The translations under genes were made by a program, and so were the position numbers. From Thalassotalea sp. ND16A (GTDB lineage Bacteria; Pseudomonadota; Gammaproteobacteria; Enterobacterales; Alteromonadaceae), in the NCBI RefSeq assembly GCF_000764205.1, contig NZ_JQDZ01000123.1, forward strand, positions 147,191 to 211,190: a stretch of DNA of 64,000 bases. Direction: 5' to 3'. Within the stretch, counting starts at the first letter, position 1. Each line of letters begins with the position of its first letter. Positions 46,277-55,161 of the stretch are shown here, piece after piece. The notes beneath the pieces are model-generated. The model was not told where the DNA came from, searched no databases, and saw nothing but the letters and a program-made list of their open reading frames with translations.

Positions 46277-47392
46277 TCAGCTGTTTTGCTCTTTGGTAAA
46301 AAATGACTTGCCAAGCAGCAGTCGAACTGTCATCCGGTAGCTTTTATGCACCGTATGGCGAATTAATATTGGCCAGGGCATTTTCAAATAATGTCCTCTG
46401 ACCAGCGCCATGGTTGCCGCCAACGAGTTGCTCCAGCGGGTATACAACGGGTGCTTGCTCGCCAAGACTCGGCTAAAGATAAAATCCCTAAGCAAATTGA
46501 CTAAACGGTTGCCGTGACACTGTGCAAGTTTACTGGCGAACTCGCTGGGGATCTTGGTTTGAAAAAAGCGATGGCTATAGCGACAGGCCAAATAGAGTTC
46601 GAGGGTAAATCCACACTTACTTGCCAGGTTATCAAGTTCGTGCCAAAAGCCCTCACTGGCGTACTCAGTAAACAGTAAATGGATATCGTTGAGATCTCTT
46701 AAGCCATGTTTAAAGTCTTCATTGATGAATAAATGCACTATGCTGTGCAACGTCATCGCCGCGGGAGCTAGTACAAAAAAACCATCATACTCTATGGCGT
46801 TGTCGGTGAAATACTCTATTTTTGGTGCCCGACCTGACACCACAGGAACTAAATTGTGATGCAAATCAATGACACTGCCCCTGCCGGTATGTTTGAGCGG
46901 GGGAATCTCATGGGCCCAGTTACGATAATAGGCGTTATCATAATCATCGATGTCATCCGCTAGCCAACCATGCAACAGTAACGTGTTTTCAACCACATTG
47001 ATCTGACTTTTATTCACCAATAAATCAATATCGCCAAAGGTTCGGCCGCAGTTGGTGTTATTGCCACAGAAAACGTAAGCGGCACCTTTTAATAAATAAA
47101 ATCTTACCCCGTGTTGCTGGGTACTTTTTCTGATTTGTTGACACTCAAATACGATGGAACTGTGTTGGTTCTCGGCCAAAACTGCGGCATTGTGCAAATG
47201 CTTTTGTGCGTATGGTGGCAGAGCATCGAGTAGACCTTGTTGCTGCAATTGCACGCTAATGCGCGCGAGCAGCCCTTCATGGCGCAATACCCGAATGAGA
47301 GTTTCCCATTGATACTCGTTAAATGTGCAACAACAGGATGGATCAGCAAGAATGGCGGTTATTTGCTTTGACTCAATCAGCAGCTGTTTCAC
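46277..47392 (-). CDS. Nucleotidyltransferase-family protein of the HprK-related operon
   Basis: 371 residues resembling the nucleotidyltransferase family found beside peptide-modification genes. FYLLKGAAYVF, then RTFGDIDLLVNKSQI, holds the GDIDLLV carboxylates expected to bind metal and NTP; VIDLHHNLVP adds another conserved acidic/His segment. The C-terminal half is helical. It is the last gene of its operon and overlaps the kinase by 4 bp (ATGA). In lasso-peptide clusters similar enzymes modify phosphorylated peptides. Here the acceptor is unknown. Confidence 0.78.
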   Translation of the reverse strand: MKQLLIESKQITAILADPSCCCTFNEYQWETLIRVLRHEGLLARISVQLQQQGLLDALPPYAQKHLHNAAVLAENQHSSIVFECQQIRKSTQQHGVRFYLLKGAAYVFCGNNTNCGRTFGDIDLLVNKSQINVVENTLLLHGWLADDIDDYDNAYYRNWAHEIPPLKHTGRGSVIDLHHNLVPVVSGRAPKIEYFTDNAIEYDGFFVLAPAAMTLHSIVHLFINEDFKHGLRDLNDIHLLFTEYASEGFWHELDNLASKCGFTLELYLACRYSHRFFQTKIPSEFASKLAQCHGNRLVNLLRDFIFSRVLASKHPLYTRWSNSLAATMALVRGHYLKMPWPILIRHTVHKSYRMTVRLLLGKSFFTKEQNS

Positions 47393-48249
47393 AATACGTC
47401 CTGCTCAAGAAATGTTCTGACCGCTTCAACATCATTGTAGACCACCTCAAAAACCGCACTGTTTTCAATTAAATTCACTAGGGTATTGAAGCCCTGTTGA
47501 CCATGAAGGTTTAAGTTCACCGCATTTTGGGCAAGCTGCATAAAGCCCTGGTTCTGGTTAAGTTCAGTGATTTCTAAATCGACCCGCTGATCATAGCGGA
47601 GAAATACGATAGCATTTACCTTTGCCAAATCATCGCGTTGCTGCCAACTGCTATCACCTGGACATAAGTGAACAACATCACCTTTGTGGGTATTCCTGGC
47701 AACCGTAGAGAGTTTCGCATCGGGATACCAACGCTTAACTAAATCAACGGATTTATTTTTCAGGCATATTGGTCGCACGAAGGGCTGAACCTTCAGTGTT
47801 TCTGGCAATACTAACGCCATTTCATCTGACAACAGCCGCCAACCTTGCCTGCCCGACAGATATGCCGTCATGGTACTTTTGCCACTCCCCGGGGGACCCG
47901 GTAATAGCACCGCTTTATCGCCTTTGGCGACAATACCTGAGTGCAAGATCACATATTGCAGTGACTGATTGGCAACCACATAATTGATGCCCCACTCCAG
48001 AGAAGCATAGGCGTGATTTAGTGGTAAGGTTTTAAAGGGTTCGATAGCGTCAAAACTGAACGACGCCTGCGGACGGATAAACTTTCTTAATCCGTTTGCT
48101 TTTTCAACACCAACAAAATAATCGGCGGGCCTGGACGAATTGATAAATAGCTCGTCGGGGTACATATGGTGCATATTTTGCTCGACAAAGCCCACCGACG
48201 AATGAATATCAAAAATAAAGGGGGGTAAGTTCAATCTGATCTGCATCAT
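47389..48249 (-). CDS. HprK-related kinase
   Basis: 286 residues. A C-terminal HprK-like kinase fold: ILHSGIVAKGDKAVLLPG leads to the P-loop GPPGSGKST (118-126), then LLSDEMALV. It lacks the N-terminal domain of true HPr kinase/phosphorylase, and its place beside a PqqD-like protein fits the 'HprK-related kinase A' family. Related kinases phosphorylate the C-terminal Ser of some lasso precursor peptides, so a role phosphorylating a peptide or protein delivered by PqqD is plausible. It overlaps both neighbours (1 bp and 4 bp), so the three proteins are made together. Confidence 0.85.
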   Translation of the reverse strand: MMQIRLNLPPFIFDIHSSVGFVEQNMHHMYPDELFINSSRPADYFVGVEKANGLRKFIRPQASFSFDAIEPFKTLPLNHAYASLEWGINYVVANQSLQYVILHSGIVAKGDKAVLLPGPPGSGKSTMTAYLSGRQGWRLLSDEMALVLPETLKVQPFVRPICLKNKSVDLVKRWYPDAKLSTVARNTHKGDVVHLCPGDSSWQQRDDLAKVNAIVFLRYDQRVDLEITELNQNQGFMQLAQNAVNLNLHGQQGFNTLVNLIENSAVFEVVYNDVEAVRTFLEQDVL

Positions 48250-48536
48250 CAGTACTTTGCAGGGCTAGGGGTTAAAAAGCCAGAAGCGCTAAGTTGGTTT
48301 AACAACTTCAAAGTGTCGGCATCGATATTTTCGCGCGCCAACACACTTTCAATGTCCAATGTTAGCCCTGTTGCTGCACCGGTGTTTTTTTGATAGAGCA
48401 CAACGCCGCTACCATCTGAAAATTTATGTAACAGAGTAGAACCCGTAATGGTGTAGCTGTGGCTGGTAACTTTGGGTGTTGTGCCGGGAAGCGTTTCGTG
48501 GTGAAAGACATCCCAGGTAGTTATTTTTTTTATCAT
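48249..48536 (-). CDS. PqqD-like peptide chaperone of the HPr-rel-A type
   Basis: 95 residues. The layout fits the PqqD/RiPP recognition element: a beta-rich N-terminal half (HSYTITGSTLLHKFSDGSGV) followed by helices ending in TLKLLNQLSASGFLTP. PqqD-family proteins bind leader peptides and present them to modifying enzymes. It is directly upstream of the HprK-related kinase, with overlapping stop and start, and 65 nt downstream of the Tat-exported Asp-rich protein, its most obvious candidate client. Confidence 0.75.
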   Translation of the reverse strand: MIKKITTWDVFHHETLPGTTPKVTSHSYTITGSTLLHKFSDGSGVVLYQKNTGAATGLTLDIESVLARENIDADTLKLLNQLSASGFLTPSPAKY

Positions 48537-48601
48537 ATTATCTACAATATAGACAATATTTTGATGATTACAACAAACTGAATGTTTCTTTCAAACGATG
48601 A

Positions 48602-49327
48602 CTAATCGTCGTCATCGAAGACATTGCCCGAGACATTACAGAAACTTGATGGATCAGCATTGCCACCATGTTCTTCGATTATCGCCGCTAAATTGAAACG
48701 GTTTTCTATCAGGCTCTGAATATAGCCATTCAGATCTTCCGGATTTTGCAGGATGGGGTAGTGCAGGCCGCCAGGGCCATTGCCGTTGGTGTTGTAATGA
48801 ACGATAGCGTTCAAATACATGGCAATCATCTGTGGCGCAAAGAGGTAGTCATTATCATCGGCACATGTAGCGGTGATGTCGTCGTCATCGTCATTGCCAT
48901 CGTCATCGCCATCTTCATTGTCTTCATCTTCGTTATCATGACCATCATCATTGTCGTTATCATGGTCATCATCGTCATCATTACCAAAGTTAAGGGGATC
49001 ATCACAACAAAAACACTGCAACAGACTTATCAAGCTAGTGCCAGGCCCTTCGCCGAAAATGCTGTTAAATGGCATTTCGCTAATGTCGGCCCAGTAACTA
49101 TCCTGTTCGAGCCATTCACAAGGTCCTAACAATTCAATCGGATCGCCACCGGCAAAATCAGAAGCATGACCCGAAGCAATTATCGAATTTACCACATTAT
49201 TCGCGAATACCGACTTTGCCGGAATTGAGGCCACTACAATACCTGCAGCGGTGCGGGTCAAAAACTTTCTGCGGGTCGGCTTCACGATTTTATCGGTATC
49301 CTTGTTAATTTGATCTTCTTGTTTCAT
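48602..49327 (-). CDS. Tat-exported Asp-rich protein of unknown function
   Basis: 241 residues from the ATG at 49327 (MKQEDQINKDTDK), best spaced from AGAG; another ATG lies two codons upstream and the frame extends to 49384. A twin-arginine signal, TRRKFLTRTAAGIVVASIPA, then A-x-A-like SVFA indicates export of a folded protein. The middle (about 120-155) is an almost pure Asp/Asn/Glu/Gly/His tract suited to binding calcium or other divalent metal. Six cysteines are arranged as GPCEW, QCFCCDD, ATCADD and SFCNV. It heads the operon with PqqD, kinase and nucleotidyltransferase. It may be the modified substrate or a metalloprotein matured by them. I do not recognise a family. Confidence 0.65.
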   Translation of the reverse strand: MKQEDQINKDTDKIVKPTRRKFLTRTAAGIVVASIPAKSVFANNVVNSIIASGHASDFAGGDPIELLGPCEWLEQDSYWADISEMPFNSIFGEGPGTSLISLLQCFCCDDPLNFGNDDDDDHDNDNDDGHDNEDEDNEDGDDDGNDDDDDITATCADDNDYLFAPQMIAMYLNAIVHYNTNGNGPGGLHYPILQNPEDLNGYIQSLIENRFNLAAIIEEHGGNADPSSFCNVSGNVFDDDD

Positions 49328-49514
49328 TACCATCAACTCTACGAATAAATGCTCGGTAAATTTGAGTATAGCAAATCTATTCATTGTTCAAGAAAAATTA
49401 TTACTGATATAAATGCAAAGAATATACCAAAATCATTATTGTTTGATTTCTTTGACTTTTAAATACCGTTTGAATTTGTAATGTAAAAAATCCTGACACT
49501 AGTCTCCGTATTCG

Positions 49515-50021
49515 TTAGAGCAAAAATTGTTGGTCAATCGCGGTAAATTTATCACAGGCAATCAACAATGAATTGGCGGTGAGCTGTTCCACCCCCAGCA
49601 CTTCCACTGCACAGTGGTATTTGGCTCTAAGTTTATCCACCAATAAATCAAAATCGCCATCGCCAGAGAGTAAAATCACTTTATCAGCCTGACTACCGAC
49701 TTCCAGCGCATCAATGGTTATGCCCACATCCCAATCGCCTTTGGCGCTACCATCTTTTCGTTGAATATAAGGTTTGAGTTTTACCTGAAAACCAATGGCG
49801 CGCAGAATGTTTTGAAATTGGCGCTGCTTCTCATTGCCAGAATCAATGGCATAGGCATTGGCACAGATAATGTCATGGCTGCTACCGGCATAAGCCCAAA
49901 AGCTATTGTAATCAAAGCTGCGCTGAAAGCCCTGGCGACAGGTATAATAAATATTTTGCACATCAACAAAAATGGCGACGGTTTTTTTGGCTGGTGTTGC
50001 AGCAGGGCTAGAGTCAGTCAT
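49515..50021 (-). CDS. NYN-domain (LabA/DUF88-like) putative nuclease
   Basis: 168 residues, a single PIN-like NYN domain. Conserved carboxylates are visible in IFVDVQNIYY (about 17-26), DWDVGITIDALE (about 96-107) and LLSGDGDFDLLVDKL (about 117-131), the positions that bind metal in this fold. Members are thought to act on RNA, but few are characterised. It lies alone, divergent from the peroxiredoxin gene. Confidence 0.85.
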   Translation of the reverse strand: MTDSSPAATPAKKTVAIFVDVQNIYYTCRQGFQRSFDYNSFWAYAGSSHDIICANAYAIDSGNEKQRQFQNILRAIGFQVKLKPYIQRKDGSAKGDWDVGITIDALEVGSQADKVILLSGDGDFDLLVDKLRAKYHCAVEVLGVEQLTANSLLIACDKFTAIDQQFLL

Positions 50022-50200
50022 AGGGTGCTCAATTGGGTCGTTACTATCATTAGATGATCAAGGTAATGGCCTTAGTGTAACGATTATTTCATTTTAAATC
50101 AGACAAATGTTAACGTAAACTTGGTATTTTCCCTTATAATCTCGGTCAGTAAAAATCTTGACCTTAAACTGGGTTTAATCATCAACAAAATAGGTGCCAC

Positions 50201-50674
50201 ATGATCAAAGTAAACGACACAATACCAGCCGGAGAATTACAACAATTAACTGAGCAAGGCATGGTAAATCACAGTAGTGCAGATTTATTTAGCAATAAAA
50301 AAGTGGTTATCTTTGCCGTACCCGGTGCCTTCACCCCTACCTGTTCGCAGGCGCACCTGCCCGGTTATGTTGTGCACTATGATGAGTTTAAAGGCAAAGG
50401 TATCGATGCCATTATCTGTACTTCGGTAAACGATGCTTTTGTGATGAAAGCCTGGGGAGAAGCGCAAAACGCCGAAAACATTATGATGTTAGGTGATGGC
50501 GATGGTGCGTTTGCCAAAGCGTTGGGCTTGAGCATGGAAACCGGCGCATTTGGTGGTTTACGTTCACAACGTTATGCCATGGTCGTTGACAATGGCGTGG
50601 TGACACATTTGCACGTGGAAGCGCCAAAAGAATTTGAAGTAAGTAAAGCCGAAAGCATACTTGCCGTACTTTAA
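50201..50674 (+). CDS. Peroxiredoxin, Prx5 type
   Basis: 157 residues. The peroxidatic Cys is in VPGAFTPTCSQAHLPGY (Cys48), with the conserved Pro/Thr before it; the downstream Arg is in GGLRSQRYAMVV. The C-terminal glutaredoxin domain of the hybrid PrxGrx proteins is absent. A second Cys (IICTSVNDAF, about 74) may or may not resolve. It reduces hydrogen peroxide and alkyl hydroperoxides with glutathione or thioredoxin. It is 12 nt upstream of ferritin, so peroxide removal and iron storage are co-expressed, limiting Fenton chemistry. TATAAT at 50135-50140 may be the -10, without a good -35, as in activator-dependent promoters. Confidence 0.93.
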   Translation: MIKVNDTIPAGELQQLTEQGMVNHSSADLFSNKKVVIFAVPGAFTPTCSQAHLPGYVVHYDEFKGKGIDAIICTSVNDAFVMKAWGEAQNAENIMMLGDGDGAFAKALGLSMETGAFGGLRSQRYAMVVDNGVVTHLHVEAPKEFEVSKAESILAVL

Positions 50675-50686
50675 GAGAGAGAAACT

Positions 50687-51217
50687 ATGTTAAAAGCACA
50701 AATGGTTGAGCAGTTAAATGCACAAATTAACCTGGAATTTTATTCATCCAATTTATACCTGCAAATGAGTGCCTGGTGTGAAGACAAAGGCTTTGAAGGC
50801 GCCGCTGCCTTTTTACGCAACCATGCCATCGAAGAGATGCAGCACATGAACCGTTTATTCACATATGTGAGTGAAACCGGCGCCATGCCAATTTTAGGGG
50901 CGATTGACGCACCTGATCATCAGTTCGAGTCGTTAAGCGCGGTGTTTCAAGCCACCTATGAGCATGAATGTTTAATTACCGAAAAGATCAATGATTTAGC
51001 CCATGCGGCGTTCAGCAATCAAGATTACTCTACCTTTAATTTCTTACAGTGGTTTGTTGCCGAACAACACGAAGAAGAAACGCTGTTTAAAAGCATTCTT
51101 GATAAGATTGAACTGGTGGGTAGTGACGGTCATGCTTTGTTCTTCGTTGACAAAGATTTGGCGGAAATGGCGAAACAAGGCCCGGTTTCGGTCATGCCTG
51201 AGCCCGTTGGCGCGTGA
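50687..51217 (+). CDS. ftnA: Non-haem ferritin
   Basis: 176 residues forming a four-helix ferritin. Ferroxidase ligands are visible: the first-helix Glu in [18 protein letters not shown], the Glu-x-x-His in [13 protein letters not shown] (about 46-58) and the later Glu/Gln in [11 protein letters not shown] and [16 protein letters not shown]. No haem ligand pattern of bacterioferritin is seen. It stores iron as a 24-mer in the cytoplasm. It is the second gene of the peroxiredoxin operon, with AGAGAGAAA before the ATG. Confidence 0.94.
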   Translation: MLKAQMVEQLNAQINLEFYSSNLYLQMSAWCEDKGFEGAAAFLRNHAIEEMQHMNRLFTYVSETGAMPILGAIDAPDHQFESLSAVFQATYEHECLITEKINDLAHAAFSNQDYSTFNFLQWFVAEQHEEETLFKSILDKIELVGSDGHALFFVDKDLAEMAKQGPVSVMPEPVGA

Positions 51218-51272
51218 TCAGTAAAGTGAAAACCGCATTTAAACGATAGTAAACAACAAAGGTTTAACCGTT

Positions 51273-52463
51273 ATGGCTCTGCAAAACGTTGATGTGTTAG
51301 TGATTGGTGCCGGCGCCGCCGGATTAATGTGCGCATTAAATGCCGGTTACCGCGGCCGCAGTGTGGTGGTAGTAGATATGGGCAAAAAGCCAGGCCGAAA
51401 AATTATCATCAGTGGTGGTGGGCGCTGCAATTTCACCAATCAACATGCTGCGCCTGAAAACTACCTTTGCCAGAACCCGCACTTTGTTAAATCGGCGCTA
51501 TCTCGCTATAGCCAGTACGATTTCATCGACATGGTAGAACGGCATGGCGTTGATTATCATCACAAAACTTTAGGACAGCTGTTCTGCGATAACAGCGCCC
51601 ACGATATCGTCGATATGTTACTCACCGAATGTGACTGGGCTGGCGTGCAAGTTCATTTACAAAGTGAAGTGCATAAGGTCAATCAGCACGATGATGGTTT
51701 TATTGTCACCACCAATGGCAAAGACTATCAATGCCAGTCACTGGTGATCGCTGCTGGCGGGCTAACCATGCCAAAGCTTGGTGCTACTCCAATCGGTTAT
51801 AAAATTGCCGAACAGTTTGGCTTAACCGTATTGCCAACGTGTGCGGCATTGGTACCCTTTACCTTGCAAGATCATGATAAACAAAAGTTGGATGGTCTGT
51901 CGGGTATCAGTGTCGATTGCATCGTTACTAGTGAAAGTGGTACCAGCTTTCGCGAAAATATCTTGTTTACTCACCGTGGTCTGTCTGGCCCGGCAATTCT
52001 GCAAATTTCATCGTATTGGCGAGCCGGAGAAGAAGTAAGTATTAACTTACTGCCGGATTTAAACGTAACCGAACACCTGGCCCATGTTCGGCAGGAGAGC
52101 CCGCAACGAGCGTTAAAAACCGCTCTATCGCACATCCTGCCAAAACGTTTGATTGAACGATTGTATGACGCCAACGAGTTACCCGATAAAGCGATAAATC
52201 AATTAAGCCACAGCGAAATTGCCGAGCTTGAACAATACTTTCACCAATGGCAAATCAAACCCAATGGCACTGAAGGCTATCGCACCGCCGAAGTGACCTT
52301 AGGTGGGGTTGATACCGATGAGTTGTCTTCAAAAACCATGGAAAGTAAAAAAGTACCCGGTTTGTATTTTATTGGTGAAGTGGCGGATGTCACTGGCTGG
52401 CTGGGGGGGTATAATTTTCAATGGGCCTGGTCTAGCGGCTGGGCGGCCGGGCAAGTTGCTTAG
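51273..52463 (+). CDS. YhiN/HI0933-like FAD-dependent oxidoreductase
   Basis: 396 residues. The N-terminal Rossmann motif VIGAGAAGLMCALNAGYRG and the family hallmark GRKIIISGGGRCNFTN (about 43-58) are clear. AAGGLTMPKLGATPIGYKIA and, near the end, the FAD-contact segment FIGEVADVTGWLGGYNFQWAW complete the HI0933/YhiN flavoprotein pattern. Physiological substrate unknown for the family. It has its own ribosome site (AAAGG) and follows ferritin by 55 nt, possibly on the same transcript. Confidence 0.9.
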   Translation: MALQNVDVLVIGAGAAGLMCALNAGYRGRSVVVVDMGKKPGRKIIISGGGRCNFTNQHAAPENYLCQNPHFVKSALSRYSQYDFIDMVERHGVDYHHKTLGQLFCDNSAHDIVDMLLTECDWAGVQVHLQSEVHKVNQHDDGFIVTTNGKDYQCQSLVIAAGGLTMPKLGATPIGYKIAEQFGLTVLPTCAALVPFTLQDHDKQKLDGLSGISVDCIVTSESGTSFRENILFTHRGLSGPAILQISSYWRAGEEVSINLLPDLNVTEHLAHVRQESPQRALKTALSHILPKRLIERLYDANELPDKAINQLSHSEIAELEQYFHQWQIKPNGTEGYRTAEVTLGGVDTDELSSKTMESKKVPGLYFIGEVADVTGWLGGYNFQWAWSSGWAAGQVA

Positions 52464-52502
52464 TCGCCTTTTGCTGCGAACGTTATGGCATTAGCGTCAG
52501 CT

Positions 52503-53651
52503 TTAAGCATCCCTGGGTAAACCTTTCTCAATGGTGCGAATTAAACGCGCAGTTAAACGCTGGTTTTTATTTTCGGCCAGCTGTTCAAGCTTTAATTGTT
52601 GTTGTGCTAAGGCCCAATCAATATGCTCTTGTACCATCGCACTGGCACCGATATGTTGTTGCGCTAACGCACTGACTATTTGCTCATCGTAGCTGGCGTT
52701 ACCTAAGGCCACGGCGATATTGCGTTGCCAACAATCAAAGCCAATGCGGCGAATGGGTGAGCCCTCGGTATTTTTTAAAAATTCCTGTTCATTCCAGGAA
52801 AATATTTCCAGTAAATGGATATTATCTAGCCGGTTTCTTGGCTGAAAATCATTTTCAGCGGAGAGTTTGGCAAATTTATTCCATGGGCAAATCAGCTGGC
52901 AATCATCACAGCCATAGATACGGTTGCCAATTAATGCTCGAAACTCGAGGGGAATCGCCTCTCTTAACTCTATGGTTAAATACGAAATGCAGCGTCTGGC
53001 ATCCACCACATAAGGGGCAACGATAGCTTTGGTTGGGCAAATTTTAATGCAAGCAACGCATTGACCACACTGATTGGCTTTTGGCGTATCTACCGGTAAC
53101 GGGATATCGACCATCAATTCGCCAAGAAAGAACCAGGAGCCAGCCTGGTTATTCAACAGTAAGCTGTGTTTTCCTACCCAACCAAGTCCTGCTTTTTCAG
53201 CAAGCGGGCGTTCTAATACCGGCGCGGAATCGACAAACGGACGAAAGTTAAGGTCATGGCAATAGTGTTCAATTTTTTTGCCCAGTTGTTTTAAGCGGTT
53301 GCGCATTAATTTATGATAATCGCGGCCCAGGGCATAGCGGGAAATAAACGCATGTTGCTCTCGCTTCAGGGTTTTAGCAAATTTTGCATCGGTCGGTAAA
53401 TAATCTAAGCGCACCGAAATTACCCGTAAGGTACCCGGTAGCAATTCATCAGGTCGGGCACGCATAAGATCGTGCCTGGCCATATAATCCATATTGCCGT
53501 GATAGCCCTGCTCCAGCCAATGTTGTAAGGCTTTTTCGTGGCTTTTTAAATCAACATCACAAATGCCGACATCAGCAAAACCAAACTCTTTGCCCCAAAG
53601 CTTGATTTTTTCAGCCAGTTCCTGATAGTTAATAGCAGCACTTTCATTCAT
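52503..53651 (-). CDS. queG: Epoxyqueuosine reductase
   Basis: Last step of queuosine synthesis: cobalamin-dependent reduction of epoxyqueuosine in tRNA. About 382 residues from the ATG at 53651 (MNESAAINYQEL). Two 4Fe-4S motifs are present: CGQCVACIKICPTKAI and GCDDCQLICPWNKF with an earlier Cys. RYALGRDYHKLMRNRLKQLG and the QueG-type DSAPVLERPLAEKAGLGWVGK segment are conserved. The C-terminus has HEAT-like helices. Its start overlaps that of the divergent nnr, an arrangement also known from enterobacteria. Confidence 0.95.
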   Translation of the reverse strand: MNESAAINYQELAEKIKLWGKEFGFADVGICDVDLKSHEKALQHWLEQGYHGNMDYMARHDLMRARPDELLPGTLRVISVRLDYLPTDAKFAKTLKREQHAFISRYALGRDYHKLMRNRLKQLGKKIEHYCHDLNFRPFVDSAPVLERPLAEKAGLGWVGKHSLLLNNQAGSWFFLGELMVDIPLPVDTPKANQCGQCVACIKICPTKAIVAPYVVDARRCISYLTIELREAIPLEFRALIGNRIYGCDDCQLICPWNKFAKLSAENDFQPRNRLDNIHLLEIFSWNEQEFLKNTEGSPIRRIGFDCWQRNIAVALGNASYDEQIVSALAQQHIGASAMVQEHIDWALAQQQLKLEQLAENKNQRLTARLIRTIEKGLPRDA

Positions 53652-53661
53652 GGGATCGTTT

Positions 53662-55158
53662 ATGTTACCAGTAAAATTTTTGGCAAGCATACCACAACAT
53701 GCCTATCACTCTGAAATGGTTGCACGCAATGAGGGCGCAATTGCCAGGCAGCAACAGTTAACTTTGTATCAATTAATGGTCGCTGCCGGCCAATCAGCAT
53801 TTGAACTACTGCAGCAACAATGGCCAGCTTGCAACACTGTTTTGGTGGTATGTGGTCGGGGTAATAATGCTGGCGATGGCTTTGTCTTGGCGCGACTGGC
53901 GCTGCAGTTTGGTATGCGTGTTTATCTGCACTCGCTGGCAGCGCTTGATGATTATCAAGGGGATGCAAAGCTTGCCAGTCAACAGTTTATCGATGCTGGT
54001 GGCCGTATCGATAACATTGATGATATCGATTTAAATGGTATCGATGTCATTATTGATGCCATGCTAGGTACTGGTATTAAAGGTGCGGTAAGAGACAATT
54101 TTCGCTCACTGATTGAGTTGATAAATGCTCACGATAGCCCCGTTTTAAGTTTGGACTTACCCTCAGGTTTGAATGCCAATACCGGCCAGGTGCAAGGTTG
54201 TGCCATTGTCGCGGATATTACGGTGACCTTTGTGGCGATGAAAATTGGCCTGTTAACCGGTAAAGCTAATGATTATTGTGGCCAGTTGTATCTTGCCGGT
54301 TTGGGCATAGCTCAACAATTTGCTAAACAGATTGCCAGTAAAACGTCTATTAATGCACCGGCCCATTTAACGCCACTGGCAACACGGCAAGCCAGTGCGC
54401 ATAAAGGCAATAGTGGCTTTGTCTTAACCATTGCCGGTAATAAAGGCATGCCCGGGGCTGCCCGTCTTGCCAGTGAAGCCGCGCTGAGAGCAGGCGCGGG
54501 TTTGGTCGCGGTTGCTTGCCATCGAGAAAATCAAGTCATCATCACTGCGACCAGGCCGGAGCTCATGCTTGCTGATCTTGAGGTAAGTGATGGCACAGAT
54601 CATCAGCAAAAATTAACCAAGGTTGATGCCGTTGTGCTTGGCCCAGGTCTGGGCTCTAACGATTGGGCCGAAACAAAATTCAGGCAGGCGTTAGCGTTGA
54701 ATAAGCCTATGGTCGTCGATGCCGATGGCCTAAACCTGTTGGCCGAATATCCGCAATATCGTGACAATTGGGTACTCACACCGCACCCTGGCGAAGCCGC
54801 TCGGCTACTAAATACGTCGGTAACCATGATTGAAGCGGATCGATTTTCCGCAGTAAAAGCCATCGCCGTAAAGTATGGCGGCATTTGTGTGTTAAAAGGT
54901 GCCGGTAGCCTAATTAGTGATGGTGACAGCGTCGCCATTAACATTACCGGTAACGCCGGGATGGCCGTTGGTGGTATGGGGGATGTCTTAGCTGGTATCC
55001 TTGGCGCATTAATATTACAATCTGACAATATATATACCGCGGCCAAATATGCCGTGCATATTCATGGCAAAGCGGCCGATATGGCAATCATCAATGGTCA
55101 AAAGGGCCTGTTGGCCAGTGATCTATTTCCCTTTATAAGACAATTGGTAAATCAATAG
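53662..55158 (+). CDS. nnr: Bifunctional NAD(P)H-hydrate epimerase/dehydratase
   Basis: Repairs hydrated NAD(P)H. About 498 residues from the ATG at 53662 (MLPVKFLASIPQHAYHS); a second ATG at 53650 lies inside the queG start. The N-terminal epimerase domain (about 1-215) has VVCGRGNNAGDGFVLARLA and DAMLGTGIKG. The C-terminal kinase-like dehydratase (about 225-495) has HKGNSGFVLTIAGNKGMPGA, DADGLNLLA, LTPHPGEAARLL and GMGDVLAGILGA with the catalytic Asp. It is the first gene of nnr-tsaE-amiB-mutL-miaA. Confidence 0.95.
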   Translation: MLPVKFLASIPQHAYHSEMVARNEGAIARQQQLTLYQLMVAAGQSAFELLQQQWPACNTVLVVCGRGNNAGDGFVLARLALQFGMRVYLHSLAALDDYQGDAKLASQQFIDAGGRIDNIDDIDLNGIDVIIDAMLGTGIKGAVRDNFRSLIELINAHDSPVLSLDLPSGLNANTGQVQGCAIVADITVTFVAMKIGLLTGKANDYCGQLYLAGLGIAQQFAKQIASKTSINAPAHLTPLATRQASAHKGNSGFVLTIAGNKGMPGAARLASEAALRAGAGLVAVACHRENQVIITATRPELMLADLEVSDGTDHQQKLTKVDAVVLGPGLGSNDWAETKFRQALALNKPMVVDADGLNLLAEYPQYRDNWVLTPHPGEAARLLNTSVTMIEADRFSAVKAIAVKYGGICVLKGAGSLISDGDSVAINITGNAGMAVGGMGDVLAGILGALILQSDNIYTAAKYAVHIHGKAADMAIINGQKGLLASDLFPFIRQLVNQ

Positions 55159-55161
55159 TTA

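Noticed and set aside
48746..49129. 127-codon plus-strand ORF of Ile/Val-rich repeats
   Set aside because: It is the antisense of the Asp-rich tract, where GAC/GAT codons read as GTC/ATC; no ribosome site.
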